NCBI GenBank assembly: GCA_964417785.1
Contig: CAYQJO010000001.1
Span: forward strand, 1-55,361
From: DAOTUL01 sp034437435
Lineage (GTDB): Bacteria; Chloroflexota; Anaerolineae; Aggregatilineales; Phototrophicaceae
DNA: 55,361 nt
Direction: 5' to 3'
Shown: positions 1 to 7,544 of the stretch, one piece after another
Layout of the letters: each line of letters starts with the position of its first letter
Position numbering within the stretch: position 1 is the first letter of the stretch
Made by a program: the position numbers and the translations under genes
The notes under the pieces: model-generated
The model's database searches: none
The model's input: the letters and a program-made list of their open reading frames with translations, nothing else
What the model was told of the DNA's origin: nothing

Positions 1-1
1 T

Positions 2-397
2 GAACTGGCGAAGCATGCCCTGGAAGACCTCGATCCGACTTTTGCCCAACAGGTCCAGCCGGGCGATGTGATCGTGGCCGGGCGCAACTGGGGCAACGGC
101 AGCAGCCGCGAACAGGCCGTCACCTGTCTGGTGGCCGCCGGTGTTCAGGCGGTTATCGCCGCGTCGTTTGCCCGCATTTACTACCGCAACGCCATTAACA
201 ACGGCCTGATGGTTATCACCTGCCCGAAGATCGTACCGGTGGTCCAGACGAGCGACGACCTTGAGATCAACGTGGAAACAGGTCTGATTCGTTGTGCCGC
301 CGGGGATTTCAGCTTCCCGCCGCTGCCAGACTCGGTGCGCCATATCGTGCAGGCCGGTGGCATCATCCCGTATTTGCAGCAGCAGGCATCGTCATGA
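2..397 (+). CDS. Aconitase-family small (swivel) subunit, LeuD/HacB-like, 5' partial
   Basis: This is the C-terminal part of a 3-isopropylmalate dehydratase or homoaconitase small subunit; the start lies before the window. The visible 131 residues open with ELAKHALEDLDPTFAQ and carry the family signature GRNWGNGSSREQA followed by SFARIYYRNAINNGL. The family usually has GCGSSRE, so Cys to Asn here is a local variation. The swivel subunit supplies substrate-recognising residues to the [4Fe-4S] large subunit. The stop overlaps the next ATG by four bases (ATGA), so the two genes are translationally coupled. Because the next gene resembles homoisocitrate dehydrogenase, a homoaconitase role in the alpha-aminoadipate lysine pathway is more likely than leucine synthesis. 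The specificity loop lies outside the window, so LeuD cannot be excluded. Confidence 0.85.
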   Translation, partial: ELAKHALEDLDPTFAQQVQPGDVIVAGRNWGNGSSREQAVTCLVAAGVQAVIAASFARIYYRNAINNGLMVITCPKIVPVVQTSDDLEINVETGLIRCAAGDFSFPPLPDSVRHIVQAGGIIPYLQQQASS

Positions 398-1347
398 CCC
401 ACACCATAACTTTGATCCCCGGTGATGGTATCGGCCAGGAAGTCATTCCGGCGGCACGAAAGATACTTGAATCGCTGGACCTGCCGCTGACCTTTCAGGA
501 AGCCGAGGCCGGATTCGGCACGTTCGAGCAATATGGCGACGCGCTGCCAGCCGAAACCCTGCGCTTATGCGAAGCCAGTGACGCGATTCTGTTCGGCGCG
601 ACTCAATCCCCCATGACAAAGGTGGCCGGATACCAGAGTCCCATTTTGTCGCTGCGGCAGCATTTCGATTTGTTCGCCAATCTACGGCCAGCGGTAAACG
701 ACGAAATCGATATGTTGATCGTGCGCGAGAACACCGAAGGGCTTTACAGCCGTCGTGAACGCCTGGAAAACGACGGCCAGACCGCCATCGCAGAACGAGT
801 TATCACAGCGGCAGCCTCCGAGCGAATTGTGCGGGTCGCCTGCGAACAGGCCATGCAGCGGCGCAAAAAGCTGACACTGGTTCACAAAGCCAACGTCCTC
901 AAAGAGACCTGCGGGCTGTTCCGTGAGGTGGCGCTGGCGGTCACACGCGATTACCCGGCGCTGACGGTCGCTGAAAAACTGGTCGATGCTGCCGCGATGT
1001 TCATGGTTCAGGACCCAACCCGGTTCGATGTAATCGTCACCACCAACCTCTTCGGCGACATCCTCAGCGATCTGGCCGCCGGATTGACTGGCGGTCTGGG
1101 ACTGGCCCCATCCGCCAATGTGGGTGTGAGCCGTCCTGGCGTGTTCGAGCCAGTACACGGGAGCGCTCCCGACATCGCCGGGAGAGGTACCGCCGATCCG
1201 CGTGCGGCCATCCTTAGCACCGCCCTGATGCTAGACGATCTGGGCTATCATGACGCAGCCAGACAGGTCCGCCGCATCACCTATGCCACGCCGCACACCG
1301 GGCGCACAGTTGACACTGTATGCATAATCCATGACACTTTACAATGA
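394..1347 (+). CDS. Homoisocitrate / isopropylmalate-type dehydrogenase
   Basis: NAD-dependent beta-decarboxylating dehydrogenase of 317 residues. It begins TLIPGDGIGQEVIPAARKIL. It contains the substrate-loop segment LRQHFDLFANLRPA, the motif VRENTEGLYSRRE, the Lys region HKANVLK and the metal/NAD signature TTNLFGDILSDLAAGLTGGLG, ending with FEPVHGSAPDIAG. The stretch AIAERVITAAASERI and the general spacing resemble Thermus homoisocitrate dehydrogenase more than LeuB, as judged from memory of those families. The ATG at 394 is chosen because it overlaps the upstream stop in ATGA; an in-frame start at 292 would lie wholly inside the upstream gene. The likely reaction is homoisocitrate to 2-oxoadipate in lysine synthesis. 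Isocitrate or 3-isopropylmalate remain possible substrates. Family assignment is firm, substrate is not. Confidence 0.82.
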   Translation: MTHTITLIPGDGIGQEVIPAARKILESLDLPLTFQEAEAGFGTFEQYGDALPAETLRLCEASDAILFGATQSPMTKVAGYQSPILSLRQHFDLFANLRPAVNDEIDMLIVRENTEGLYSRRERLENDGQTAIAERVITAAASERIVRVACEQAMQRRKKLTLVHKANVLKETCGLFREVALAVTRDYPALTVAEKLVDAAAMFMVQDPTRFDVIVTTNLFGDILSDLAAGLTGGLGLAPSANVGVSRPGVFEPVHGSAPDIAGRGTADPRAAILSTALMLDDLGYHDAARQVRRITYATPHTGRTVDTVCIIHDTLQ

Positions 1348-1376
1348 GTAAATGTCAATAAACAGTCAACGAAAAC

Positions 1377-4235
1377 ATGCCCAAGAAGTTTGAACCCAAA
1401 TCGGAACTGCTGGAAGGCATACTCCTGCGCATTCCAGAAGGCATTATCCGGCGATCCGCGTTGAATAAGCGCGTCAAGATGTACAAGAAGAGTATGACCG
1501 ACCGGCTTTTATCCTCGACGCGAGTCGTGCGCGATGGCACACTGCTGTACGACGCCTCCCGATTGAGCCAGGAAGAAGCACGCGAACTGGACAGGTGGTG
1601 CCGTCCATCCATGCCCCGGATCACAGACGACGGCTTCCTGGCCGAGCGGCCCATCATTGAGCGCCGCCGAGAACGCGATTACCAGCTTGCGGAGTCCAAT
1701 GCCGAACACCATGTCCGCCTGGTGCGTGCTATGGACGATAGCCCCGGCTACATGCAGATCGAAGACCTATGCCAGCAGCCCGACGATCAAACGGTCCTCA
1801 AAGAACTGGCCGAAGCCGGTGTTCTGGGGGTAGCAGGTGACTTTGCTTTCGACCCACTGCGTCTCAGCCAGGGTACCATGTCCGAACTGGCGCACCAGGC
1901 CAAACTCAACGCCCAGCGCCAGAAAATCGTGTCTTATCTCGAGGCCAAACCGGGCAAAACCGCCCCACGTTCGGAGTTGGTGCAGCACTTTGGCAAACAG
2001 GCACGCCAACTGGTCAACAGCACAGAGTTCACCTTGTTCCAGGTCACGCGCAAGGTCAACGTCCAACCGGAATACTGGGTGAGCCTGCGTGAGGCCGACG
2101 CCAAAGCCGCCCAGAAGGTGGCCCGTGAGGCCGTGCGTATCAAAGACGAAGAATGGGAACCGGCCCTGGAATTATGCGGTGATGTGGTCCGGACCGGCGC
2201 ACGCGATGGCAAAACCCGGCGTATCCGCGTCATCGCCCGCACCTACACCATCGACCGGGCCACAAATCGTCTGGGGACTCAGAAACACACCATCAACCGG
2301 GCCGTCAAAGAGCAGCGGTTGTCGGCCTTTGAGGACCCGGAGGGCCGTATCCGTATCCCGGCGCATGAAATCGAAGCCGCTTATACCGACCCCGAATGCG
2401 AGGCCAAAATCACCGCACCGGAGACCCTCACCCTGCGTGAAGTCGCCGATGTCATCGGGATCAGCCCATCAACGGTTCGACGTCGTCTGCTAAAAGCAGG
2501 CATCAGTCGGGGGAGTCCCCGCTGGGGCGACGTGCGCCAGCATCTCGACGGTGTACCGCCCAGCCTGCGCGAATTCCGCCAGATTGCCAAAGAGAAGCGG
2601 GCTGAGCGGCGGGCGCAGCGAGCCGCCGCCCGCGCTGAGGCAGAACGCCGCCGTCTGGAAGAAATCGAACGCGAGCGCCAGCGAATCTCAGATTTGCGGG
2701 CACGACTGGTGGCCGCATTCCCCACATGGCTGCATGAAGGCCGCTCCGAGCAGCGCATCACACTGCACATCGGGCCACCCAACAGCGGCAAGACGCACGA
2801 CGCCCTCACCGTCCTGATGAACGCCGGTGTCGGCTGGTATCTGGCCCCCCTACGGCTGCTGGCCTTTGAGATTTTTGACCGGCTCAACCGCCAGGGTGTG
2901 CTGTGCAACCTGCTCACCGGCGAAGAACATATTGATATACCGGGCGCGAAGATCACTGCTGCCACCATCGAAATGTTCAATTCCAACAGCAGCGGCGAAT
3001 GTGTGGTCATTGATGAGGCGCAGATGCTGGCCGACTCCGACCGGGGTTGGGCCTGGACTCGTGCGTTGATGGAGGCGCAAGCCCCGGAAATTCACGTCAT
3101 CGGCCCGGAGACCGCCCGTAATCTGATCGTGCAGCTTGCCAGTTCCGCCGCCATCCCGCTTGAGATTGTTGAACACGAACGGCTGGCACCGATCAAGGTG
3201 GCTGAGCGCAATTGGCCGCTGGATCAACTCCCGGCGCGTACTATTCTGGTCGCCTTTTCCCGGCGCATGGTGCTGCATCTCAAGACCGTGTTAGAGCAGC
3301 TTGGGCGGACGGTCTCGGTGGTCTACGGCAGTCTGCCACCGGAGGTACGACGGCGGCAGGCCGACCGTTTCGCCGAAGGCGAGACCGACATCTGTGTCGC
3401 CACTGATGCTGTCGGTATGGGGTTAAACCTCCCGGCAGATTACGTCTGTTTTTACGAAGTCGAGAAGTATGATGGCAAGGAAATCCGCCAGTTGAAAGCC
3501 GCCGAAGTCCAGCAGATTGGCGGACGGGCCGGACGTTTCGGCCTGGGGACGGCAGGTGAGGTCGGCGCGACCAACCGGCGCAATCTCAAAGTCATTGCGC
3601 GACTGTTCTACGAAGAACCGGACACCCTCACGCACGCCCATGTCGCGCCATCGGTGGAAGACCTGGAGATGATACCCGGCAGCCTGTGGCAGCGGTTGGT
3701 GCAGTGGTCAAATTTACAGTCGATCCCCGACTCGCTGCGGAACGTCATCGGCACGGCCAACCTGGCCGAGCGTATCGAACTGGCCCGGATGCTGACCGAT
3801 GCTGAGGTCAACCGGCTGGGGCTGGAATCAGCCCTGCGTCTGGTCAATGCACCCACACGGCAGGCCAGCCGCGCTTACTGGTATAGCTGCGCCCAGAGCA
3901 TTCTCACGAGCGTTCCCATGCCCATGCCGCCCTCGCCACCCGCTCGCATCTCCACTGGCGTGGCGCTGGAAGACATCGAAATCTGCATCAGTTGTGCCGA
4001 TATTTACCTGTGGCTGGCAAACCGGCATGAGTTCAAGTTGCAGGCCCTTGATGTACGTGAGGTAGCGCAGCTTCGCCTGAAGTGGTCCATGCAGATTGAC
4101 GCTGCGCTGCTACGCCGTATTGACACGTCCCGCCGTTGCAAAAGCTGCGGTAAGAAGCTGCCGCCAGGCCATCGCTATGGCATCTGCGACGAATGCTACA
4201 CACAGCGCTATGAAGAATACAGCCGCTACAGCTAA
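1377..4235 (+). CDS. SUV3-like superfamily 2 RNA helicase with N-terminal HTH segments and C-terminal zinc ribbon
   Basis: A 952-residue protein whose core matches the mitochondrial/bacterial SUV3 helicase family. Visible motifs are Walker A GPPNSGKT (about 466-473), APLRLLAFEIF, LLTGEE, motif II DEAQ (546-549), GWAWTRALMEA, VYGSLPPEVRRRQADRF, ATDAVGMGLNLP and QIGGRAGRFG (about 713-722). These are shared by SUV3, which unwinds RNA for degradation. The N-terminal 460 residues are unusual. They hold a helix-turn-helix-like segment at about 292-335, a second excisionase-type HTH at about 349-390 (LREVADVIGISPSTVRRRLL), and a basic helical linker. The C-terminus ends in CKSCGKK...CDECY, a probable zinc ribbon. 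There is no clear Shine-Dalgarno site. The last four bases overlap the convergent RDD gene. Confidence 0.85.
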   Translation: MPKKFEPKSELLEGILLRIPEGIIRRSALNKRVKMYKKSMTDRLLSSTRVVRDGTLLYDASRLSQEEARELDRWCRPSMPRITDDGFLAERPIIERRRERDYQLAESNAEHHVRLVRAMDDSPGYMQIEDLCQQPDDQTVLKELAEAGVLGVAGDFAFDPLRLSQGTMSELAHQAKLNAQRQKIVSYLEAKPGKTAPRSELVQHFGKQARQLVNSTEFTLFQVTRKVNVQPEYWVSLREADAKAAQKVAREAVRIKDEEWEPALELCGDVVRTGARDGKTRRIRVIARTYTIDRATNRLGTQKHTINRAVKEQRLSAFEDPEGRIRIPAHEIEAAYTDPECEAKITAPETLTLREVADVIGISPSTVRRRLLKAGISRGSPRWGDVRQHLDGVPPSLREFRQIAKEKRAERRAQRAAARAEAERRRLEEIERERQRISDLRARLVAAFPTWLHEGRSEQRITLHIGPPNSGKTHDALTVLMNAGVGWYLAPLRLLAFEIFDRLNRQGVLCNLLTGEEHIDIPGAKITAATIEMFNSNSSGECVVIDEAQMLADSDRGWAWTRALMEAQAPEIHVIGPETARNLIVQLASSAAIPLEIVEHERLAPIKVAERNWPLDQLPARTILVAFSRRMVLHLKTVLEQLGRTVSVVYGSLPPEVRRRQADRFAEGETDICVATDAVGMGLNLPADYVCFYEVEKYDGKEIRQLKAAEVQQIGGRAGRFGLGTAGEVGATNRRNLKVIARLFYEEPDTLTHAHVAPSVEDLEMIPGSLWQRLVQWSNLQSIPDSLRNVIGTANLAERIELARMLTDAEVNRLGLESALRLVNAPTRQASRAYWYSCAQSILTSVPMPMPPSPPARISTGVALEDIEICISCADIYLWLANRHEFKLQALDVREVAQLRLKWSMQIDAALLRRIDTSRRCKSCGKKLPPGHRYGICDECYTQRYEEYSRYS

Positions 4236-4786
4236 CGCAGACGCGGGAGGTCCTCCCGCCGGGTGAGATGGTTCGGTTTGATTTTCGGCACATTCAGGTC
4301 ATCGTGCAGGCGGAATGTGCCAGAGTAGACCACGACCGTCCCGGAAAGCATATCGTGGAACGCCCGGCGACGGTTGTCCAGCAGCACCCAGAAGGCCCCC
4401 ACAAAGAGCGTACCCGGCACCAGAATCGTGAACAGCATCCAGCGGGTCGCCGCCTGAAACACGCTGACACGCCCACCATCGCGGCGCACGATGCGCAGCC
4501 CCATGATGGCCTTGCCGATGGTCTGCCCGAAGAGAGTCCAGAAAGCGATGAAATAGACTGGGGGAAACAGGAAAGCCAGCGCCGTCCCCAGCATCACCAG
4601 TTCATCCTGAATATGCAGAATCTGCTCACCGAACTGAGTGGGCTGATTGATGAAAAAAGCCAGTATCAGCGACGAAATCCCCGTGACCGTCACCGTCGTG
4701 ATGGTCATCAGCAAGATGTCAATCGCCAGAGCCGCCAACCGTGACACAAACCCGGCGTATTCACCCTCATAAGAGCGAGATGTCAT
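4232..4786 (-). CDS. RDD family integral membrane protein
   Basis: A 184-residue membrane protein with the RDD hallmarks: RLAALAIDILLM near the N-terminus, the central GQTIGKAIMGLRIVRRDGG, and RRRAFHDMLSGTVVV near the end. Three to four hydrophobic helices are visible: about 15-40, 65-85 and 120-145. Members of this family are poorly characterised; some are linked to transport or stress. It is the third gene of a minus-strand set, its start overlapping the stop of the upstream gene by four bases, so it is probably co-translated with the deaminase-CYTH fusion and the unknown helical protein. It converges on the SUV3-like gene with a four-base overlap. Confidence 0.85.
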   Translation of the reverse strand: MTSRSYEGEYAGFVSRLAALAIDILLMTITTVTVTGISSLILAFFINQPTQFGEQILHIQDELVMLGTALAFLFPPVYFIAFWTLFGQTIGKAIMGLRIVRRDGGRVSVFQAATRWMLFTILVPGTLFVGAFWVLLDNRRRAFHDMLSGTVVVYSGTFRLHDDLNVPKIKPNHLTRREDLPRLR

Positions 4787-5487
4787 CGACCATCCTTGCC
4801 ATAAGGTGAACGAGACAGTTCTTCACGCGGGCGGCGCAAGAAGATGGACCGGACAACCCGTTCCAGCACCGCATCCGCCGAGACCGACGCCTCGCGCACC
4901 GAACCGATCACATCACTGGCGAGGTCGGCACTTTGCTGCTGCACCATCTCCTTGACTTCGGGGTTCTCCGAGAGATACTGGAGGAACTCATCAATGATCT
5001 CGGACATACCCTCGGACGCAATCGCCCGGCTGAGCGCTTCTTCATGGCGACCGATCTCGGCCCACTCGTCGATCTGTGTCTGCAACGCATCATACTGCTT
5101 CTTGATGGGACGCAACCACCAGCTATCCGTAATGGGTTTAAGCGCCTTGGTCAGCGATTCAGACTGAGCCTGCAATCCAGCCATGCGGCGGCGCATTTGC
5201 AGTTGCGCGTCGAAGATGAAACCCACCAGCGCATAGCGCAGCCGGTCCGCTTCTGACTCAATCGTCTCAGCCTGCACATCGTCCCGGACAAGCTGTTCCC
5301 AGTCATGCAGGCGCTGCAACAGTTGAAACGTCCCCTCAACTGTGCCGCCGACCAGCAACCGGGTTACAGCGAGTGCCGCATCGAAGTCATCCGGCTTATC
5401 CATGTCTGCATCCGTGTTTGCACGCCCGTTCAAGTCTCGTTGGTATTCTGAGCGATATGGCTCCGGTAGATTGGAATAAACCATCAT
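4783..5487 (-). CDS. Unknown helical protein
   Basis: A 234-residue soluble protein that I do not recognise. It has no signal peptide or transmembrane segment. Most of it looks alpha-helical and highly charged, with likely coiled-coil stretches at about 75-150 and 160-215. One clear anchor is SWWLRPIKKQYDALQTQIDEW. The C-terminus is arginine-rich (RSIFLRRPREE). It overlaps the genes on both sides by four bases, which places it firmly in an operon with the upstream deaminase-CYTH fusion and the downstream RDD membrane protein. A scaffold or membrane-associated partner of the RDD protein is possible but is only inference from position. Confidence 0.7.
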   Translation of the reverse strand: MMVYSNLPEPYRSEYQRDLNGRANTDADMDKPDDFDAALAVTRLLVGGTVEGTFQLLQRLHDWEQLVRDDVQAETIESEADRLRYALVGFIFDAQLQMRRRMAGLQAQSESLTKALKPITDSWWLRPIKKQYDALQTQIDEWAEIGRHEEALSRAIASEGMSEIIDEFLQYLSENPEVKEMVQQQSADLASDVIGSVREASVSADAVLERVVRSIFLRRPREELSRSPYGKDGR

Positions 5488-7460
5488 CCCTCCTGCATAT
5501 CGACATACTCCTCATGGACAACATCGTCGCGGTGAATGCCTAGAATGTCCAGCATCCGCTGGATGCCATCAGCCTTGTGTTCGGCATCCAGGAGTGACCA
5601 TGTCCGCGCTTTTAACTCGATGAATTTATGCGGCATATGCGGGTCTTTTACCTCGTCCACATTGATATAATACAACACACCCTGGTAATGGATGTGCCAG
5701 CGCAGTCGATCCTTCTGTAACTCAAATGTTTGCGACGACTGGAAATATTCACGATAGAAGCGCAGCGGGCGGCTGGCGGGCGCGATAAAACGCGAATGCG
5801 AGAGCAGCACTGTGCCGTTGAACTCCCGCTCTTTGGTGGGCATGGTGTAGGTCAACCGGGCGCGAACCTCCGCCACCTCATCTTTTTTATCGACGCGATC
5901 ATCCTCGCGGTAGCGCACTCGCCCCATGCTGGCATCATCAAAGGCGAAGATGGTGTCGTACTGGTGGTAATGGATATGCTTGAGGATTTCCACATCCGGG
6001 TGTTCCAGCAAATTCCGGACAACCGACTCATCGTGCAAAATCGCCTTGACCTGGACCTCGAAGCTCTCTGAACGCTCGACTCCGCCCACCGCCAGCAGCT
6101 TGCTCAACACATCGCCTTCGTGGGCGATCAAAAACTCGTCTACTTCGCTGGCGAAGGTCCGTGCTTCGGCCAGCACCCGATCAACATCAACCGTCAGTAA
6201 GATACGGTCACGCATCAACCACTGGCCGTTGACCATTGTATGCCGCACATCATGGCTTTTGCCAGCATATACAATCTGTGAGTACACCGCATCGGGGTCG
6301 CGCCAGAAATGCGGCAGATTGTGGACAGTGTTGGAATCCATGACGATGACGTCCGCCGCCTTGCCCACTTCCAGGCTGCCAGTGACATCACCAAGAAAGA
6401 GCGCTTTGGCACCCTGACGAGTCGCCATCAGCAGCGTTTGTCGGGCTGGCAGCGCCGTCGGATCGTTGGAAGCCGTTTTCGCCAGAACCGCCGCCAACCG
6501 CATCTCCTCGAACATATCCAGATCGTTGTTGCTGGCCGGACCGTCTGTGCCGATGCCAACGGTCAGCTTGTTTTCCAGCATCTCCGTCACCGCCGCGATG
6601 CCACTGGACAGCTTGAGATTGGCGGTCGGGTTGTGGCTCACGGTAACATCATTCTCGTACAGGGTCAACATATCACCAGCGTCAATATGGACACAGTGGG
6701 CGGCCAGCACTTTGGCGTTGAACAGACCGCTGGTCTTCACCCAGGGGACCACCTGCGTCCCGTACTCCTGGAAACTGTCTTCTTCCTCCTGGGCTGCTTC
6801 AGAGATGTGGATAATCACTGGCACATCGAACTGCATGGCAAGCTGGGCGCACTGCTTGAGCATGTCTTTGGTGCTGGAATAAGGCGCATGTGGGGCAACC
6901 GCCGGGGTAATTAGTGGATGAGGCAACCATTCTTCGATGAAGGTGCGGGTATAGGCCAGGCTTTCCTCATATGATTCGGCATCCGGCGCGGGAAACTTGA
7001 GGATGGTCTGCCCCAATACCGCTCGCATACCCGCCGCCGCCGTCGCCCGTGCAATATCGCCCTCATAGTAATACATATCTGCGAAGGTCGTCACACCACC
7101 GCGAATCATCTCGGCGCAACCCAGTTGGGTCCCCAGGGTACAGAACACCGGACTGACGAACTCGCGCTCGGTGGGCATGATATAGCCCATAAGCCACACA
7201 TCCAGCCGTAAATCATCGGCCAGACCGCGCAGCAGCGTCATGGGAACATGAGTATGGGCATTTATCAGTCCCGGCAGCACATATTGCCCATGACAATCGA
7301 CCACCTCATCGGCTTCATAGGCTTGTTGAATAGCGTCAGTAGGACCAACGGCGACAATCTTATCATCACGGATCGCCACACTGCCCTCCGGCCACAGATC
7401 AAACTGCTGGTTCATGGTAATAACCGTACCACCAGCCAGAATTGTATTTACGCGCTCCAT
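5484..7460 (-). CDS. SAH/MTA deaminase-type amidohydrolase fused to a CYTH domain
   Basis: Residues 1 to about 440 are a TRZ/ATZ-MtaD amidohydrolase. The metal-site motifs are all present: LINAHTHVPMTLLRG, VAPHAPYS, IIHISEA, LAAHCVHI and GIGTDGPASNNDLDMFEEMR. This group deaminates S-adenosylhomocysteine, methylthioadenosine or similar nucleosides. Residues about 465-658 form a separate domain resembling CYTH (CyaB/thiamine-triphosphatase fold). It starts FEVQVKAI (the ExExK strand with Q for the middle E), followed by RVRYREDD, RARLTYTMP, REYF, INVDEV and FIELKAR. The ATG at 7460 is chosen because GGAGGAG lies just upstream; a longer frame to 7541 has no such site. It heads an overlapping three-gene operon and is divergent from the 7545 gene, 84 bp away. 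Confidence 0.85.
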   Translation of the reverse strand: MERVNTILAGGTVITMNQQFDLWPEGSVAIRDDKIVAVGPTDAIQQAYEADEVVDCHGQYVLPGLINAHTHVPMTLLRGLADDLRLDVWLMGYIMPTEREFVSPVFCTLGTQLGCAEMIRGGVTTFADMYYYEGDIARATAAAGMRAVLGQTILKFPAPDAESYEESLAYTRTFIEEWLPHPLITPAVAPHAPYSSTKDMLKQCAQLAMQFDVPVIIHISEAAQEEEDSFQEYGTQVVPWVKTSGLFNAKVLAAHCVHIDAGDMLTLYENDVTVSHNPTANLKLSSGIAAVTEMLENKLTVGIGTDGPASNNDLDMFEEMRLAAVLAKTASNDPTALPARQTLLMATRQGAKALFLGDVTGSLEVGKAADVIVMDSNTVHNLPHFWRDPDAVYSQIVYAGKSHDVRHTMVNGQWLMRDRILLTVDVDRVLAEARTFASEVDEFLIAHEGDVLSKLLAVGGVERSESFEVQVKAILHDESVVRNLLEHPDVEILKHIHYHQYDTIFAFDDASMGRVRYREDDRVDKKDEVAEVRARLTYTMPTKEREFNGTVLLSHSRFIAPASRPLRFYREYFQSSQTFELQKDRLRWHIHYQGVLYYINVDEVKDPHMPHKFIELKARTWSLLDAEHKADGIQRMLDILGIHRDDVVHEEYVDMQEG

Positions 7461-7544
7461 CGTCTCCTCCGATGATTCGTAATTGGCATTATTGTATCGC
7501 TTCGCTAAACTTTGTGCAGGATTTGTCACCATCAGGAGCAACGC

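Noticed and set aside
1310..1345. TTGACA with nearby AT-rich boxes as promoter of the helicase gene
   Set aside because: The spacings to CATAAT and TACAAT are about 7 and 24 bases, neither of which fits a sigma70 promoter.
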